From positions 248,001 to 312,000 of the forward strand of contig NZ_MBTA01000023.1 of the NCBI RefSeq assembly GCF_003609575.1: a DNA stretch of 64,000 nucleotides, written 5' to 3'. Below the pieces are notes generated by a model, which saw nothing but the letters and a program-made list of their open reading frames with translations, made no database searches and was not told the DNA's origin. Shown here one piece after another: positions 43,648-52,159 of the stretch. The position numbers and the translations under genes are program-made. The DNA is from Pelobium manganitolerans. Its GTDB lineage: Bacteria; Bacteroidota; Bacteroidia; Sphingobacteriales; Sphingobacteriaceae. How positions within the stretch are numbered: the first letter of the stretch is position 1; each line of letters opens with the position of its first letter.

Positions 43648-44370
43648 ATGAAGTTAGATCTATTATTTATTGTGGCTCACCCAGATGATGTAGAGCTTGG
43701 CGCCGCCGGAACGATTCTAAAACATAAAAAAGCCGGAAAAAAAGTTGGCATTATTGATTTAACACGTGGCGAATTGGGAACGCGCGGAACACCAGAAACA
43801 CGTAAAACGGAGGCAGAACATGCCTCAAAAATATTAAAGTTAGATGTGCGCGATAATTTGGGGATTAGGGATGGTTTTTTTAAAAACGATGAAGAACACC
43901 AACTAAAAGTGATTGCTGCCATACGCAAATACCAGCCCGAAATTGTAGTAACAAATGCCTACCACGATAGGCACCCGGACCATGGACGTGCTTGCGAATT
44001 GGTGAACGATTCCTGTTTTTTAGCCGGTCTGCAAAAAATTGAAACTGTTGAACAGGGCAAGCCGCAAGCACCGCACCGCCCAAGATTATTGTTGCATTTA
44101 ATACAAGATACCTACATTAAGCCAGATATAGTAATAGATATTTCTGAGTTTATGGAACAAAAACTAGAAGCCATCAGAGCTTATAAAACCCAGTTTTTTG
44201 TTGAGGGCGTAAATAGCGACGAACCTCAAACCTATATTTCGAACCCTGCGTTTATGGAGTTAATTATCGGGCGCACACGCGAATACGGCAGGTCTATACA
44301 AGTGGACCATGCCGAGGGCTTTTTATCGCGTAAAATTTTAGGTGTAGATAATTTATTTGATTTGCGATAG
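43648..44370 (+). CDS. bshB1: Bacillithiol biosynthesis deacetylase BshB1
   Basis: A 240-residue LmbE/PIG-L family zinc-dependent deacetylase of the BshB1 type. It has the zinc-binding AHPDDVELGAAGTI, the conserved DLTRGELGTRGTPETR, GIRDGFF, and YHDRHPDHGRA with the second His/Asp ligand set. It removes the acetyl group from GlcNAc-malate to form glucosamine-malate for bacillithiol. Other bsh genes are not in this window. It ends a likely three-gene operon. Confidence 0.95.
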   Translation: MKLDLLFIVAHPDDVELGAAGTILKHKKAGKKVGIIDLTRGELGTRGTPETRKTEAEHASKILKLDVRDNLGIRDGFFKNDEEHQLKVIAAIRKYQPEIVVTNAYHDRHPDHGRACELVNDSCFLAGLQKIETVEQGKPQAPHRPRLLLHLIQDTYIKPDIVIDISEFMEQKLEAIRAYKTQFFVEGVNSDEPQTYISNPAFMELIIGRTREYGRSIQVDHAEGFLSRKILGVDNLFDLR

Positions 44371-44403
44371 TTAAATTGGAGAATTGCTTTCTACAAAAAG
44401 CAA

Positions 44404-44877
44404 TTAACCCAGTTCTTTCAAAAAAGGGATTGCAGGACTTGGCACAAACTGTGCCACATCTCCGCCATAACGCAATACATCCCGAACAATAGTAGAGCTG
44501 ATGGAGGAATAGCCAGGCTTGCTTACGATAAAGATAGATTCGATATCTGGGATTAAAGCATGGTTCATTTGGGCAATGGCTTTTTCATATTCAAAATCAG
44601 ATACGGTACGGATGCCCCTGATCATGTGCGAAGCGCCAATTTCTCGACAAAAATTCACCGTTAAACCTTCGTAGCTGATGATTTCTACTTTGGGTTCGTC
44701 GGCAAAAACAGCTTTTATCATAGCCAAACGTTGCTCAACACTCAGCAAAGATTTTTTAGTGCTGTTGGTTCCTACGCCCACATAAATTTTATCAAATAAT
44801 GATAAAGAACGTTTTAAAATATCAACGTGCGCTTTAGTGATAGGGTCAAAAGAGCCGGGAAATAATGCTGTTTTCAT
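44404..44877 (-). CDS. coaD: Phosphopantetheine adenylyltransferase
   Basis: A 157-residue nucleotidyltransferase of coenzyme A synthesis. It begins ALFPGSFDPITKAHVDIL with the T/HxGH-like motif (KAHVD), has RGIRTVSDFEYEKAIAQMNH, and SSISSTIVRDVLRYGGDV. Length is typical. It is the last of a leftward cluster DUF3822-rsmD-coaD that is common in this phylum. Confidence 0.97.
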   Translation of the reverse strand: MKTALFPGSFDPITKAHVDILKRSLSLFDKIYVGVGTNSTKKSLLSVEQRLAMIKAVFADEPKVEIISYEGLTVNFCREIGASHMIRGIRTVSDFEYEKAIAQMNHALIPDIESIFIVSKPGYSSISSTIVRDVLRYGGDVAQFVPSPAIPFLKELG

Positions 44878-44915
44878 AGCGTTAGCGGTTGATTTAAACC
44901 TGCGAAAGGTAAGCC

Positions 44916-45449
44916 TTAATTTTTGAAAAAACTAAAAGCGGCATATCCGTATTTTCTGCTTTCAACAAAGTTAGGATGGTCGGCCAATGATTGCATACTT
45001 TGATGCTCAATAATCAATGTGCCCCCGGTATTTAATAAATTCCTGTCGAACACAATTTTTGCAATTTCCGGTATGCGGTTTAAATCGTACGGCGGATCTG
45101 CGAAAATTAAATCAAATTTATCAGTTTCTGTTGCCAAATACCTAAATACATCGGCCTTAACTGCTTTTAACCGACTAAGATTTTGAGCCTGTGCCGTGCT
45201 TTTTAAAAAGTTGTAGCATCCGTAATTTTTATCTACCGAAATGATTTTTTTCGCGTCGCGCGAAGCAAACTCTAAACTAATGTTTCCCGTACCGCTAAAT
45301 AAATCCAGAACAGCTAAAGTTTCTATCTCAAGCTGGTTGTTTAAAATATTAAATAACGCTTCTTTAGCCATGTCTGTGGTGGGGCGCACCGGTAAGTTTT
45401 TAGGCGGATTAAACCTAATGCCTTTTAATTTGCCACCTACAATCCGCAT
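44916..45449 (-). CDS. rsmD: 16S rRNA (guanine966-N2)-methyltransferase
   Basis: A 177-residue RsmD, methylating G966 of 16S rRNA with SAM. It starts MRIVGGKLKGIRFNPP, and has RPTTDMAKEALFNIL, the SAM-binding VLDLFSGTGNISLEFASR, and the catalytic IFADPPYDL. It overlaps the DUF3822 gene by 13 bases and precedes coaD by 38 bases. Confidence 0.96.
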   Translation of the reverse strand: MRIVGGKLKGIRFNPPKNLPVRPTTDMAKEALFNILNNQLEIETLAVLDLFSGTGNISLEFASRDAKKIISVDKNYGCYNFLKSTAQAQNLSRLKAVKADVFRYLATETDKFDLIFADPPYDLNRIPEIAKIVFDRNLLNTGGTLIIEHQSMQSLADHPNFVESRKYGYAAFSFFKN

Positions 45450-46255
45450 AAATGCAAAGCCAAAAGCGAGAAATGGGAAGAAACGATAGGTTTTTCAAAC
45501 TGGCTGGTGTTTAAAGGTAAGCTGTCTTGGTCTATCATTTCTGTATGCGTGAAGTAATGTTGCAAGCGTTGCATTAGTTCGCTATCCGCGCCAAGCAGTC
45601 CGCTTATTTTTAAAGTGGTGCTTGCGGGTTTAAGGTCGTTTTCTTGGGCGCAAAGCAAAGCGAAATACAGCAGTTCGTCTTGGTTCTGATACTCAAACAG
45701 GTTATAAAACACAAACTGCTTATCGGCCATAATTAAAATTTCGGCGTAAGTATCTCTTAAATTGATAAAAATCTGCTTGCCAAAGATTTGAGAAAACCCA
45801 AAATTTATTCCTTTAAATAAAGGTGCAATCTGTGGGTAAATCTCGGCATTAGGAAAGTAATGATGTATTTTATCCAGTTGCAACTTGGGCAGTGCATAAA
45901 TTATGGTGAGCTGGGCATCGGTTAAATGGTGCACACAAACCTCATCATGGTCTGTAGCGCCGATGTATTTCACGAAATTTTGTGTGGCAGACTCATGAAA
46001 TAATGCGCTGGGAACAAAAGTGAACTTTTGGCTGCTTAGGCTAATTTTGGTCTTCGCAAAGTGCGAACGCAGCCAATCATCATGCAGGCCGTTATACAAA
46101 TTAGATGCTTTGTGCGATAACAGGCGAACGGCTTTATTTTCCGGATTAACTACGGCATATTTGAAATAGTTAGCACCTACCTCTAAATACAGCTCGTGCG
46201 TTTTTGCCTGCGTAATGTCAAAATCCTCAACTTGTGCTTGTGCCTGTTCGTTCAT
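45437..46255 (-). CDS. DUF3822 family protein
   Basis: From ATG 46255 (MNEQAQAQVEDFDITQAK) a 272-residue protein of DUF3822, a Bacteroidetes family with an actin-like/ASKHA-type fold suggested by length and pattern (LYLEVGANYFKYAVVNP; FINLRDTYAEILIMADKQ). No enzymatic role is established. A longer upstream frame begins in the divergent spacer and lacks family similarity. It leads the cluster with rsmD and coaD and has a TACTTTTG box six bases upstream. Confidence 0.9.
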   Translation of the reverse strand: MNEQAQAQVEDFDITQAKTHELYLEVGANYFKYAVVNPENKAVRLLSHKASNLYNGLHDDWLRSHFAKTKISLSSQKFTFVPSALFHESATQNFVKYIGATDHDEVCVHHLTDAQLTIIYALPKLQLDKIHHYFPNAEIYPQIAPLFKGINFGFSQIFGKQIFINLRDTYAEILIMADKQFVFYNLFEYQNQDELLYFALLCAQENDLKPASTTLKISGLLGADSELMQRLQHYFTHTEMIDQDSLPLNTSQFEKPIVSSHFSLLALHLCGL

Positions 46256-46261
46256 GCTTAA

Positions 46262-46269
46262 CAAAAGTA
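46262..46269 (-). promoter_or_regulatory. -7 box directly before the DUF3822 gene
   Basis: TACTTTTG on the minus strand ends six bases before ATG 46255, suggesting a nearly leaderless mRNA and supporting this start over the longer upstream frame. Confidence 0.5.
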
Positions 46270-46314
46270 AAAATTTATCTGTAAGGCGATGCTTTTTTAG
46301 CGAAATTTGAAACA

Positions 46315-47709
46315 ATGAGCATCGCAACGGATCTGGCGAAAAACTTCCCGCACACACCTACACCTCAACAAAGCAATTTGTTTACAGCGCTCGATCGGTT
46401 TTTAAGTCGCGAAGACGAGTATCCCTGTTTTATTTTAAAAGGCTATGCCGGTACTGGCAAAACTACTGTAATAAGTGCACTCATCAACATTTTGCCCAGG
46501 TACCGCATACGCACGGTTTTGCTGGCGCCAACCGGCCGTGCGGCCAAAGTTTTGGGCGGCTATGCCTGCAAAGAAGCAAGTACAATACACCGGAAAATTT
46601 ACCGTAAAAAATCGGCTTTAGCGCCAGATATGCACTTCAGCTTATCGCCAAATTTGCATAAAGACACACTTTTTATTGTGGATGAAGCGTCGATGATTTC
46701 CGATGAACCTACGGATTACAGCGGCACCAGTTTATTGGAAGATTTAATTACGTACGTGTACAATCCGCACCGCAACCGGTTGATATTTGTGGGCGATACG
46801 GCACAATTGCCACCGGTAGGCTCATCAGAGAGCCCGGCCTTGTCAAAAAGCTTTTTGCAAAAGTTTGATTTGGATGCCACAGCGGTAGAGCTGAGCGATG
46901 TAGTGCGGCAACAAAAAGACTCGGGTATTTTATATAACGCCACCAACATCAGAGAGTTGGTCCGAACAGGCGCGGAGGCTTTCCCAACCCTAACCAGTGC
47001 AGGCTTTAAAGATGTTTACAAAATGATGGGCGACCGCATTGTGGAGGGTTTAAACTATGCCTATGGTAAGTACGGCGTAGAAAACTGCTTAGTCATCTGC
47101 CGCTCTAACAAAAATGCCAATATGTACAACCAAAGCATCCGCAACCAAATATTATGGCGCGAAGACGAGCTTAGCGGTGGTGATTTGGTGATGGTGGTTA
47201 AAAACAATTATTTCTGGCTGGCCGAAGAAAAAGGCGGTTTTATAGCAAACGGTGATATTGGAGAGGTAATGCGGGTAAAAAATATCCACGAAGCTTACGG
47301 ATTTAGATTTGCCGATGTACAGATTTTGTTTGCTGATATTGATGAGGAACCTCTGACTTGCAAAGTGATGCTGGATACGCTGTATGTAGAATCGCCAAAC
47401 TTACCTTACGAACGCCAAAAGGTACTTTTTGAAGAGTTGATGAAAGATTATGAGCATTTAGAAACTAAGCGCGAACGTTTAGAAGCCATTAAGACCAATC
47501 CTTATTACAACGCACTCCAAATTAAATTTGCTTATGCCGTAACTTGCCACAAGGCGCAAGGCGGGCAGTGGGATTTGGTTTTTATCGACCAAGGCTTTTT
47601 AACCGAAGAAATGCTGAATGTTGATCTTTTGCGCTGGCTTTATACGGCCACAACCCGTGCCACCAAAGAGCTTTTTTATGTAAATTTTAATGAGGCCTTT
47701 TTTGGATAG
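46315..47709 (+). CDS. RecD-like ATP-dependent DNA helicase
   Basis: A 464-residue superfamily 1B helicase. It has the Walker A ILKGYAGTGKTTVIS, LLAPTGRAAKVLGG (motif Ia), Walker B LFIVDEASMIS, FVGDTAQLPPVGSSESPAL (motif III), and the C-terminal AYAVTCHKAQGGQWDLVFID with UvrD_C_2-like motifs V-VI (LYTATTRATKELFYV). It is shorter than RecD2 and lacks the RecBCD partners here. It is divergent from DUF3822, a common arrangement in the phylum, and probably works in recombination or repair. Confidence 0.93.
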   Translation: MSIATDLAKNFPHTPTPQQSNLFTALDRFLSREDEYPCFILKGYAGTGKTTVISALINILPRYRIRTVLLAPTGRAAKVLGGYACKEASTIHRKIYRKKSALAPDMHFSLSPNLHKDTLFIVDEASMISDEPTDYSGTSLLEDLITYVYNPHRNRLIFVGDTAQLPPVGSSESPALSKSFLQKFDLDATAVELSDVVRQQKDSGILYNATNIRELVRTGAEAFPTLTSAGFKDVYKMMGDRIVEGLNYAYGKYGVENCLVICRSNKNANMYNQSIRNQILWREDELSGGDLVMVVKNNYFWLAEEKGGFIANGDIGEVMRVKNIHEAYGFRFADVQILFADIDEEPLTCKVMLDTLYVESPNLPYERQKVLFEELMKDYEHLETKRERLEAIKTNPYYNALQIKFAYAVTCHKAQGGQWDLVFIDQGFLTEEMLNVDLLRWLYTATTRATKELFYVNFNEAFFG

Positions 47710-47711
47710 AG

Positions 47712-47788
47712 GGTAGGTGTTAGGTGTTAGTTGGTTAGGAATTAGGAGTATCAAGTAGTAAGTATCGAGTAATAAGTATTAGGTATAA
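47712..47788. repeat. Intergenic heptamer array after the helicase gene
   Basis: Eleven consecutive 7-bp units, starting with GGTAGGT and GTTAGGT types and changing to AGTATCA, AGTAGTA, AGTATCG, AGTAATA, AGTATTA. They begin three bases after the helicase stop. The rest of the spacer to 47848 shows nothing recognisable. Confidence 0.75.
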
Positions 47789-47847
47789 AGAGAGATCATT
47801 TAGGTAAGTTCATCCCTTCATCTCATAGCTAATAATAAAATTTTCAC

Positions 47848-47884
47848 AAAAAAAATCCTGTTTACCGGCCGATAAACAGGATTT
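47848..47884 (-). terminator. Terminator of the small basic protein gene
   Basis: AAATCCTGTTTA and TAAACAGGATTT form a stem around CCGGCCGA, with a long A run on its left that gives a U tract in leftward transcription. Confidence 0.8.
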
Positions 47885-47902
47885 GCTCGATAAAGAAAAA
47901 CT

Positions 47903-48073
47903 TTATTTAGACAATGAAGCTAAAACTTCGTTGTTTTTAATAATCTGACTGTTTTTTGGTTCTCTGGAACGGCTACCGTTTTCAACATTGGTAGCGTTTT
48001 TTAAGAACTGAACTTCTAGGCGAGAAGTTGTTTTATTTCTTCTGTCTTTTCTTTTTAAACGCGTTACTGCCAT
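47903..48073 (-). CDS. Small basic protein (56 aa)
   Basis: From ATG 48073 to TAA 47903-47905 the frame encodes 56 residues: MAVTRLKRKDRRNKTTSRLE, then QFLKNATNVENGSRSREPKN and a C-terminal ASLSK. It is strongly basic at the N terminus (about ten Arg/Lys in the first 20) and has no hydrophobic segment. It has its own terminator 20 bases downstream and lies just downstream of tRNA-Cys on the same strand. Such size and charge suggest a nucleic acid- or ribosome-binding protein, but that is inference; no family is recognised with certainty. Confidence 0.8.
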   Translation of the reverse strand: MAVTRLKRKDRRNKTTSRLEVQFLKNATNVENGSRSREPKNSQIIKNNEVLASLSK

Positions 48074-48102
48074 GACTTTTTAATTAATTAAACTTTTAAA
48101 CG

Positions 48103-48173
48103 AGGTCGAGAGCGGATTCGAACCGCTGTAGAAGGTTTTGCAGACCTCTGCCTAGCCACTCGGCCACTCGACC
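48103..48173 (-). tRNA. tRNA-Cys (anticodon GCA)
   Basis: On the minus strand: acceptor stem GGTCGAG/CTCGACC, D arm with GAGTGGCTAGGCA, anticodon stem GAGGT/ACCTT around CTGCAAA (anticodon GCA), T arm with GGTTCGAATCC. Discriminator U73 is as expected for tRNA-Cys. 71 nt. It lies 29 bases upstream of the small basic protein gene, and the two may share a transcript. Confidence 0.97.
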
Positions 48174-48221
48174 CTTTGTTTTAAGGAATGCAAAAATAGT
48201 AAAATTTTAAAACAAGCCAAC

Positions 48222-48965
48222 TTATTTAAGTTTATTTCTGCGTATTTCTGCACAGCAGATGGCGCCTGCAATGGCAACGTTCAGAGATTCTGTGTTTTGC
48301 CCGCCGGGGATAGTTAGCGGATGTGTGATGCTGGACAGTAAACCCTCAGAAATGCCATTTCCTTCACTTCCTAAAACTACGAACCCTTTTTGTGGCCAAA
48401 CTGTGTTAAAAATATTTTCGCCGTTTAGTAGCATTCCATATTTAGGTAAATGGTGTGCTGCAAAAAGCTCGTTTAAATTTTGGTAGTTAACTTTAACACG
48501 TGTTAAAGAACCCATCGTTGCCTGCACTACTTTCGGGTTGTAAACCTCCACGCAATCTTCAGAACATACCAACTGTTTAAAACCAAACCAGTCTGCCGTG
48601 CGGATGATAGTGCCCAGGTTGCCGGGATCTTGCACGCCATCCAACACCAAAACCAAATCATCAAATTCGGCTTGCAATTTTTGGTTTTCGGGCATTTGAA
48701 CCAAAGCCAGTACGCCCTGAGGGTTTTGCAACAAGCTAATTTTTTTTAAGTCGGTTGGGCTAAGCTCGTAATCTTTTCGTTTATTAGATAAATTAGCCAC
48801 TTTTGCAGAAAAATCGGGCGTATAAAAAATAGAATCTATGCCAAAATCAGATTGTGCAAATTCTGACACGGCTTTATAGCCCTCCACAATGAAAAGCTGA
48901 TGCTCTTTTCGGTATTTTTTTTGATGAAGGGACTTAACAAAACTGACTTGAGACTTTGAAATCAT
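48222..48965 (-). CDS. SpoU-family (TrmH-type) RNA methyltransferase
   Basis: From ATG 48965 (MISKSQVSFVKSLHQKKYRK) a 247-residue SPOUT enzyme. It has a substrate-binding N-terminal domain (FIVEGYKAVSEFAQ), then the knotted methyltransferase domain with LVLVLDGVQDPGNLGTIIRTADWFG, VLGSEGNGIS, and IPGGQNTESLNVAIAGAICC. It 2'-O-methylates ribose in rRNA or tRNA, with the target not determinable. Its start overlaps that of the divergent tamL-like gene by 10 bases. Confidence 0.94.
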   Translation of the reverse strand: MISKSQVSFVKSLHQKKYRKEHQLFIVEGYKAVSEFAQSDFGIDSIFYTPDFSAKVANLSNKRKDYELSPTDLKKISLLQNPQGVLALVQMPENQKLQAEFDDLVLVLDGVQDPGNLGTIIRTADWFGFKQLVCSEDCVEVYNPKVVQATMGSLTRVKVNYQNLNELFAAHHLPKYGMLLNGENIFNTVWPQKGFVVLGSEGNGISEGLLSSITHPLTIPGGQNTESLNVAIAGAICCAEIRRNKLK

Positions 48966-51295
48966 ATCGATATTATCCTGTTGCAATAATAACCTTTTTT
49001 GTGTTTATAGCTTTAGGCTGTAGGTCAACAAAGCGTTTATCTAAAGATGAAGCGTTGGTTACCAAGCTTACCATTAATGGTGTGGACGAGCCATTTGCAG
49101 ACCAAGCTGAGGATTTTGTTGCACTAGATATCCGCCCAAATTCTCCGTTTAACCTTTGGCTTTATAACACTTTTAGCCGTAAAGGGAAGCTTAAAATAGG
49201 GGAAGCGCCCCATTTACTGGATAGCTCTTTAGTGGAAATTTCTCGCAATCAAATTGAAAAATTTTTAAACATCAAAGGTTACTTAAATGCCAAAGTCAAA
49301 GACAGCATCAGTATCAAAAATAAAAGAGCGCACGTTGTTTTTACCGCCATTCCCGGCACCGAGTTTAAGTTCAGAAATATCAGTTTCGACGTGGCAGATT
49401 CTGCCGTAAAAGAAATTTACCTCAACAACCGAAAAAGTTTTACGCGTATAGATTCGGGTAAGCGTTATGATACAGACAGTATTGCTTTTGAGCGCGAGCA
49501 AATTTATCTGTTAATGAAACAAAATGGCTATTACGATTTTGTGCGCCAGTACATGAGGCCAACGGTTGACACCAATTTTAACGCTGGGGTGGCAGATATA
49601 CAAATTGCGATTTTAAATCCGCCGGGCTTAGCCAAACATCCTATTTATACTTTAGGAGACACTTATGTGCGGATACAGCCTAGCTCGGGGATTATTGCGC
49701 ATCCGCGCCAAGACCGGGATACCGTGGTGATAGATTCGCAATACCGATTTTATGATTACTCCCATTTTTTTAAGCCCAAAAAGTTTGTTGATTATATTTA
49801 TTTAGATAAGGGCGATATCTATAACATCAGCAATGCCGATTTAACCACGCAGCGTTTTTTTGATTTAAATGCGTTCCGCAGCGTTAGTGTTGATTTTGCA
49901 AAATCAAAAGACAGCAGCAAAAGAGAATTGGTTGGCTTGATGGATATCATTCCGCTAAAGAAAAAATCTAACCGTTTAGATGGAGAGTACACTTTTAACT
50001 CGAGCATTACAGGTTTAAATGCCGGTTTAACCTATCAAAACCGTAATTTTTTTGGCGGTGCCGAACTGTTTGAGGTGAAGTTGCGGGGCGGGGTGCAGTT
50101 TGATAAAAATGTGGATGGCTCTTTATCCGACAGGTTGCTGAGCCGTGATTTCCAAGTGGGCGTTAGCCTAAGTTTCCCGCGATTGATTACGCCTTTTAAC
50201 ATTCGTTCATCCGGCCGCAACGGTATCCCGCATACGCGTATCGCTAGCTCGTATCAAAATTATCGTTTAACACAAAGCTACCTGCGTAAAAGTTTGGGCT
50301 TCAACCTCACTTATGATTGGGTTGAAACCAAATACAAACTGCATTCTTTTACGCCGGTAAATATCTCTTACTCAAACGCTTTAATCAGTGCAGATTTAGC
50401 ACAGTTGCTCATCAGCCAGGGAAATGCTTTCTTCCTGTCTACGCTGCGGTCGCAATTGTTATCTAGCAGTTATTATACTTACACCGTTAACCTGCCCAAG
50501 CTAACTACCTATAATAATTTTACTTTCTTCTCTGGTACGGCAGAAATTGGTGGCAATAGTGCGGCTTTAGCTGCGCAGCTGTCTAATAAGTACAATAGCG
50601 ACGGTCAAAAACTGCTTTTCGGTGTTCCTTATTATCAATATGTGAAACTGGAAACTGATGTGCGTTTTTACAAATCTTTCGGGGGCGAGCGGCAATTGGT
50701 AGTTCGGGTAAACCCTGGAGTGGGCTATTCATACGGAAACGTAAAATCATTACCTTTTGATAAACGCTTTTTTGCAGGTGGTTCTAGCGGTATTAGGGCT
50801 TGGCAGGCGCGTACTTTAGGGCCTGGGAATTATAACAGAGCTTCTTTGGCGTCAGATTCGGCGCGCTTCAACTTGCGTAACTTAGATCAGTTGGGCGATG
50901 TTAAGTTTGAGGGCAATATCGAATACCGCTTTAAGCTGATCAAAAATTTTATTGGCTCTAAGGTGAAAGGCGCCACCTTTATTGATTTTGGTAATGTGTG
51001 GCAACTGCGTGATAATGGTTTAGATGGCGGACAACTGAAGTTTAATAAACTGTTTGAGCAAACTGCAATAGGTGTAGGCTTGGGCTTAAGGTTTGATGTT
51101 TCTTTCTTTGTGTTCCGTTTAGATGCAGGTTTCAAGTTCAAAGACCCGCAGTTCCGCGGAGACGATCAATATGTAGTGAAATATTGGTTTGATAGGGAGG
51201 GGAGAAACCGCTTAAAGAGCAATTATGCCATCACCAATGCGCCAGATAAATATTCGATTTCACAAATACAGTTTGGCATAGGGATGCCTTTTTAA
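48956..51295 (+). CDS. tamL: BamA/TamA-family outer-membrane lipoprotein (TamL-like)
   Basis: A 779-residue protein starting at TTG 48956, the only start after an in-frame stop at 48944. It has a lipoprotein signal, FIALGC followed by RSTKR, several POTRA-like beta-alpha repeats (about 40-330, for example ISRNQIEKFLNIKGYLNAKV), and a C-terminal 16-strand surface-antigen barrel with FFAGGSSGIRAWQARTLGPG and the terminal FGIGMPF. A lipid-modified TamA homologue is the Bacteroidetes TamL, which pairs with TamB in outer-membrane assembly. tamB is not adjacent here. Confidence 0.88.
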   Translation: MKSYRYYPVAIITFFVFIALGCRSTKRLSKDEALVTKLTINGVDEPFADQAEDFVALDIRPNSPFNLWLYNTFSRKGKLKIGEAPHLLDSSLVEISRNQIEKFLNIKGYLNAKVKDSISIKNKRAHVVFTAIPGTEFKFRNISFDVADSAVKEIYLNNRKSFTRIDSGKRYDTDSIAFEREQIYLLMKQNGYYDFVRQYMRPTVDTNFNAGVADIQIAILNPPGLAKHPIYTLGDTYVRIQPSSGIIAHPRQDRDTVVIDSQYRFYDYSHFFKPKKFVDYIYLDKGDIYNISNADLTTQRFFDLNAFRSVSVDFAKSKDSSKRELVGLMDIIPLKKKSNRLDGEYTFNSSITGLNAGLTYQNRNFFGGAELFEVKLRGGVQFDKNVDGSLSDRLLSRDFQVGVSLSFPRLITPFNIRSSGRNGIPHTRIASSYQNYRLTQSYLRKSLGFNLTYDWVETKYKLHSFTPVNISYSNALISADLAQLLISQGNAFFLSTLRSQLLSSSYYTYTVNLPKLTTYNNFTFFSGTAEIGGNSAALAAQLSNKYNSDGQKLLFGVPYYQYVKLETDVRFYKSFGGERQLVVRVNPGVGYSYGNVKSLPFDKRFFAGGSSGIRAWQARTLGPGNYNRASLASDSARFNLRNLDQLGDVKFEGNIEYRFKLIKNFIGSKVKGATFIDFGNVWQLRDNGLDGGQLKFNKLFEQTAIGVGLGLRFDVSFFVFRLDAGFKFKDPQFRGDDQYVVKYWFDREGRNRLKSNYAITNAPDKYSISQIQFGIGMPF

Positions 51296-51311
51296 TCAGA
51301 GAAGCTAAAAG

Positions 51312-51797
51312 CTATTTAATTAAATGCAGCACTTCATCTAAAGGCTGGTCGATATCTATTTTAATCCCCGTCATGCCTGCAGCTTCCGCCGCTTCTACGT
51401 CGGTTAACTTATCCCCAATGAAATAGCACAGTTTAGGATCTAAATTAAAATCTTTGATACCTTTTAAAAGCATTCCGGGCTTTGGTTTCCTGCAGTCGCA
51501 CTCGCCGGTAAAGTTGGGGTGGTGCGGGCAATAATAAAAGTGAGATATGGTAATGCCGTGTTTAAGATAGTCTGCCTCTACATGGTCGTGCATTTTCTTT
51601 AAAATATCTTCGGTGTACCATCCTTTAGCTAAACCGCCCTGGTTAGTTGCCACTAAAAGCAAATAACCCCTATCTTGTAGTTCTTTTAAGGTGTCGTAGT
51701 TGTGTGGCAAAATTTCAAAATCTTCAAACTTGCACACATAATCGCCCAGCTCTTTGTTTATAACGCCATCTCTATCTAAAAAAACTGCTTTATTCAT
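51312..51797 (-). CDS. gmhB: D-glycero-D-manno-heptose 1,7-bisphosphate 7-phosphatase
   Basis: A 161-residue HAD-IIIA phosphatase: AVFLDRDGVINKELGDYV with the nucleophilic Asp, VATNQGGLAKGWY (motif II), and CYFIGDKLTDVEAA (motif IV). A zinc site CPHHPNFTGECDCRKPKPG is present, as in GmhB. It removes a phosphate in ADP-heptose synthesis for lipopolysaccharide core, or is a closely related histidinol-phosphatase-type member. It is transcribed alone, converging with tamL. Confidence 0.9.
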   Translation of the reverse strand: MNKAVFLDRDGVINKELGDYVCKFEDFEILPHNYDTLKELQDRGYLLLVATNQGGLAKGWYTEDILKKMHDHVEADYLKHGITISHFYYCPHHPNFTGECDCRKPKPGMLLKGIKDFNLDPKLCYFIGDKLTDVEAAEAAGMTGIKIDIDQPLDEVLHLIK

Positions 51798-52159
51798 AGC
51801 TTTTACTTTGTTCTGCGAAAGTATAAATTTTGCCCATACTTATTTAAAATTCTTCTAAATAACCAACCAAATTTAATTGCCGATTTTTGGGTTTCTTGCA
51901 AACTAAAGTTTGGTAAATATTGTTTTTACGCGTTTTTAGTCTGTTTTGATTGTTATTTTGTATTATCGAATAAATAATATTTTACTGCTAAAATTGATAA
52001 ATCATCAATGAAATCGGTTTAAATTTCCCTTTTATCTATTAAATATTGAAAAAATTAGCAATATCATTGAAACATTCGTAAAAAATAAATGAATAAAAAT
52101 TTAGGCTTAAAAAACCGTATTTTGAGAGCCCAAACAAAGAACTTTTAAATTATATCTTA
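51798..52159. other. AT-rich intergenic region between gmhB and gltB
   Basis: A 362-base spacer separating two divergent genes and very AT-rich. Apart from a weak gmhB -7 box I see no gene, hairpin terminator or tRNA. The right side carries several T- and A-tracts and the short inverted pair TTGAT (51993-51997) and ATCAA (52002-52006), and should contain the gltBD promoter, but no clear TAnnTTTG element was identified. Confidence 0.5.
51816..51823 (-). promoter_or_regulatory. Weak -7 box for gmhB
   Basis: TACTTTCG on the minus strand is one base away from TAnnTTTG, ending 18 bases before the ATG at 51797. Confidence 0.35.

Noticed and set aside
47712-47788. CRISPR-like array
   Set aside because: Units are 7 bp and continuous, with no spacers, and no cas genes are nearby; the same holds for the other heptamer loci.
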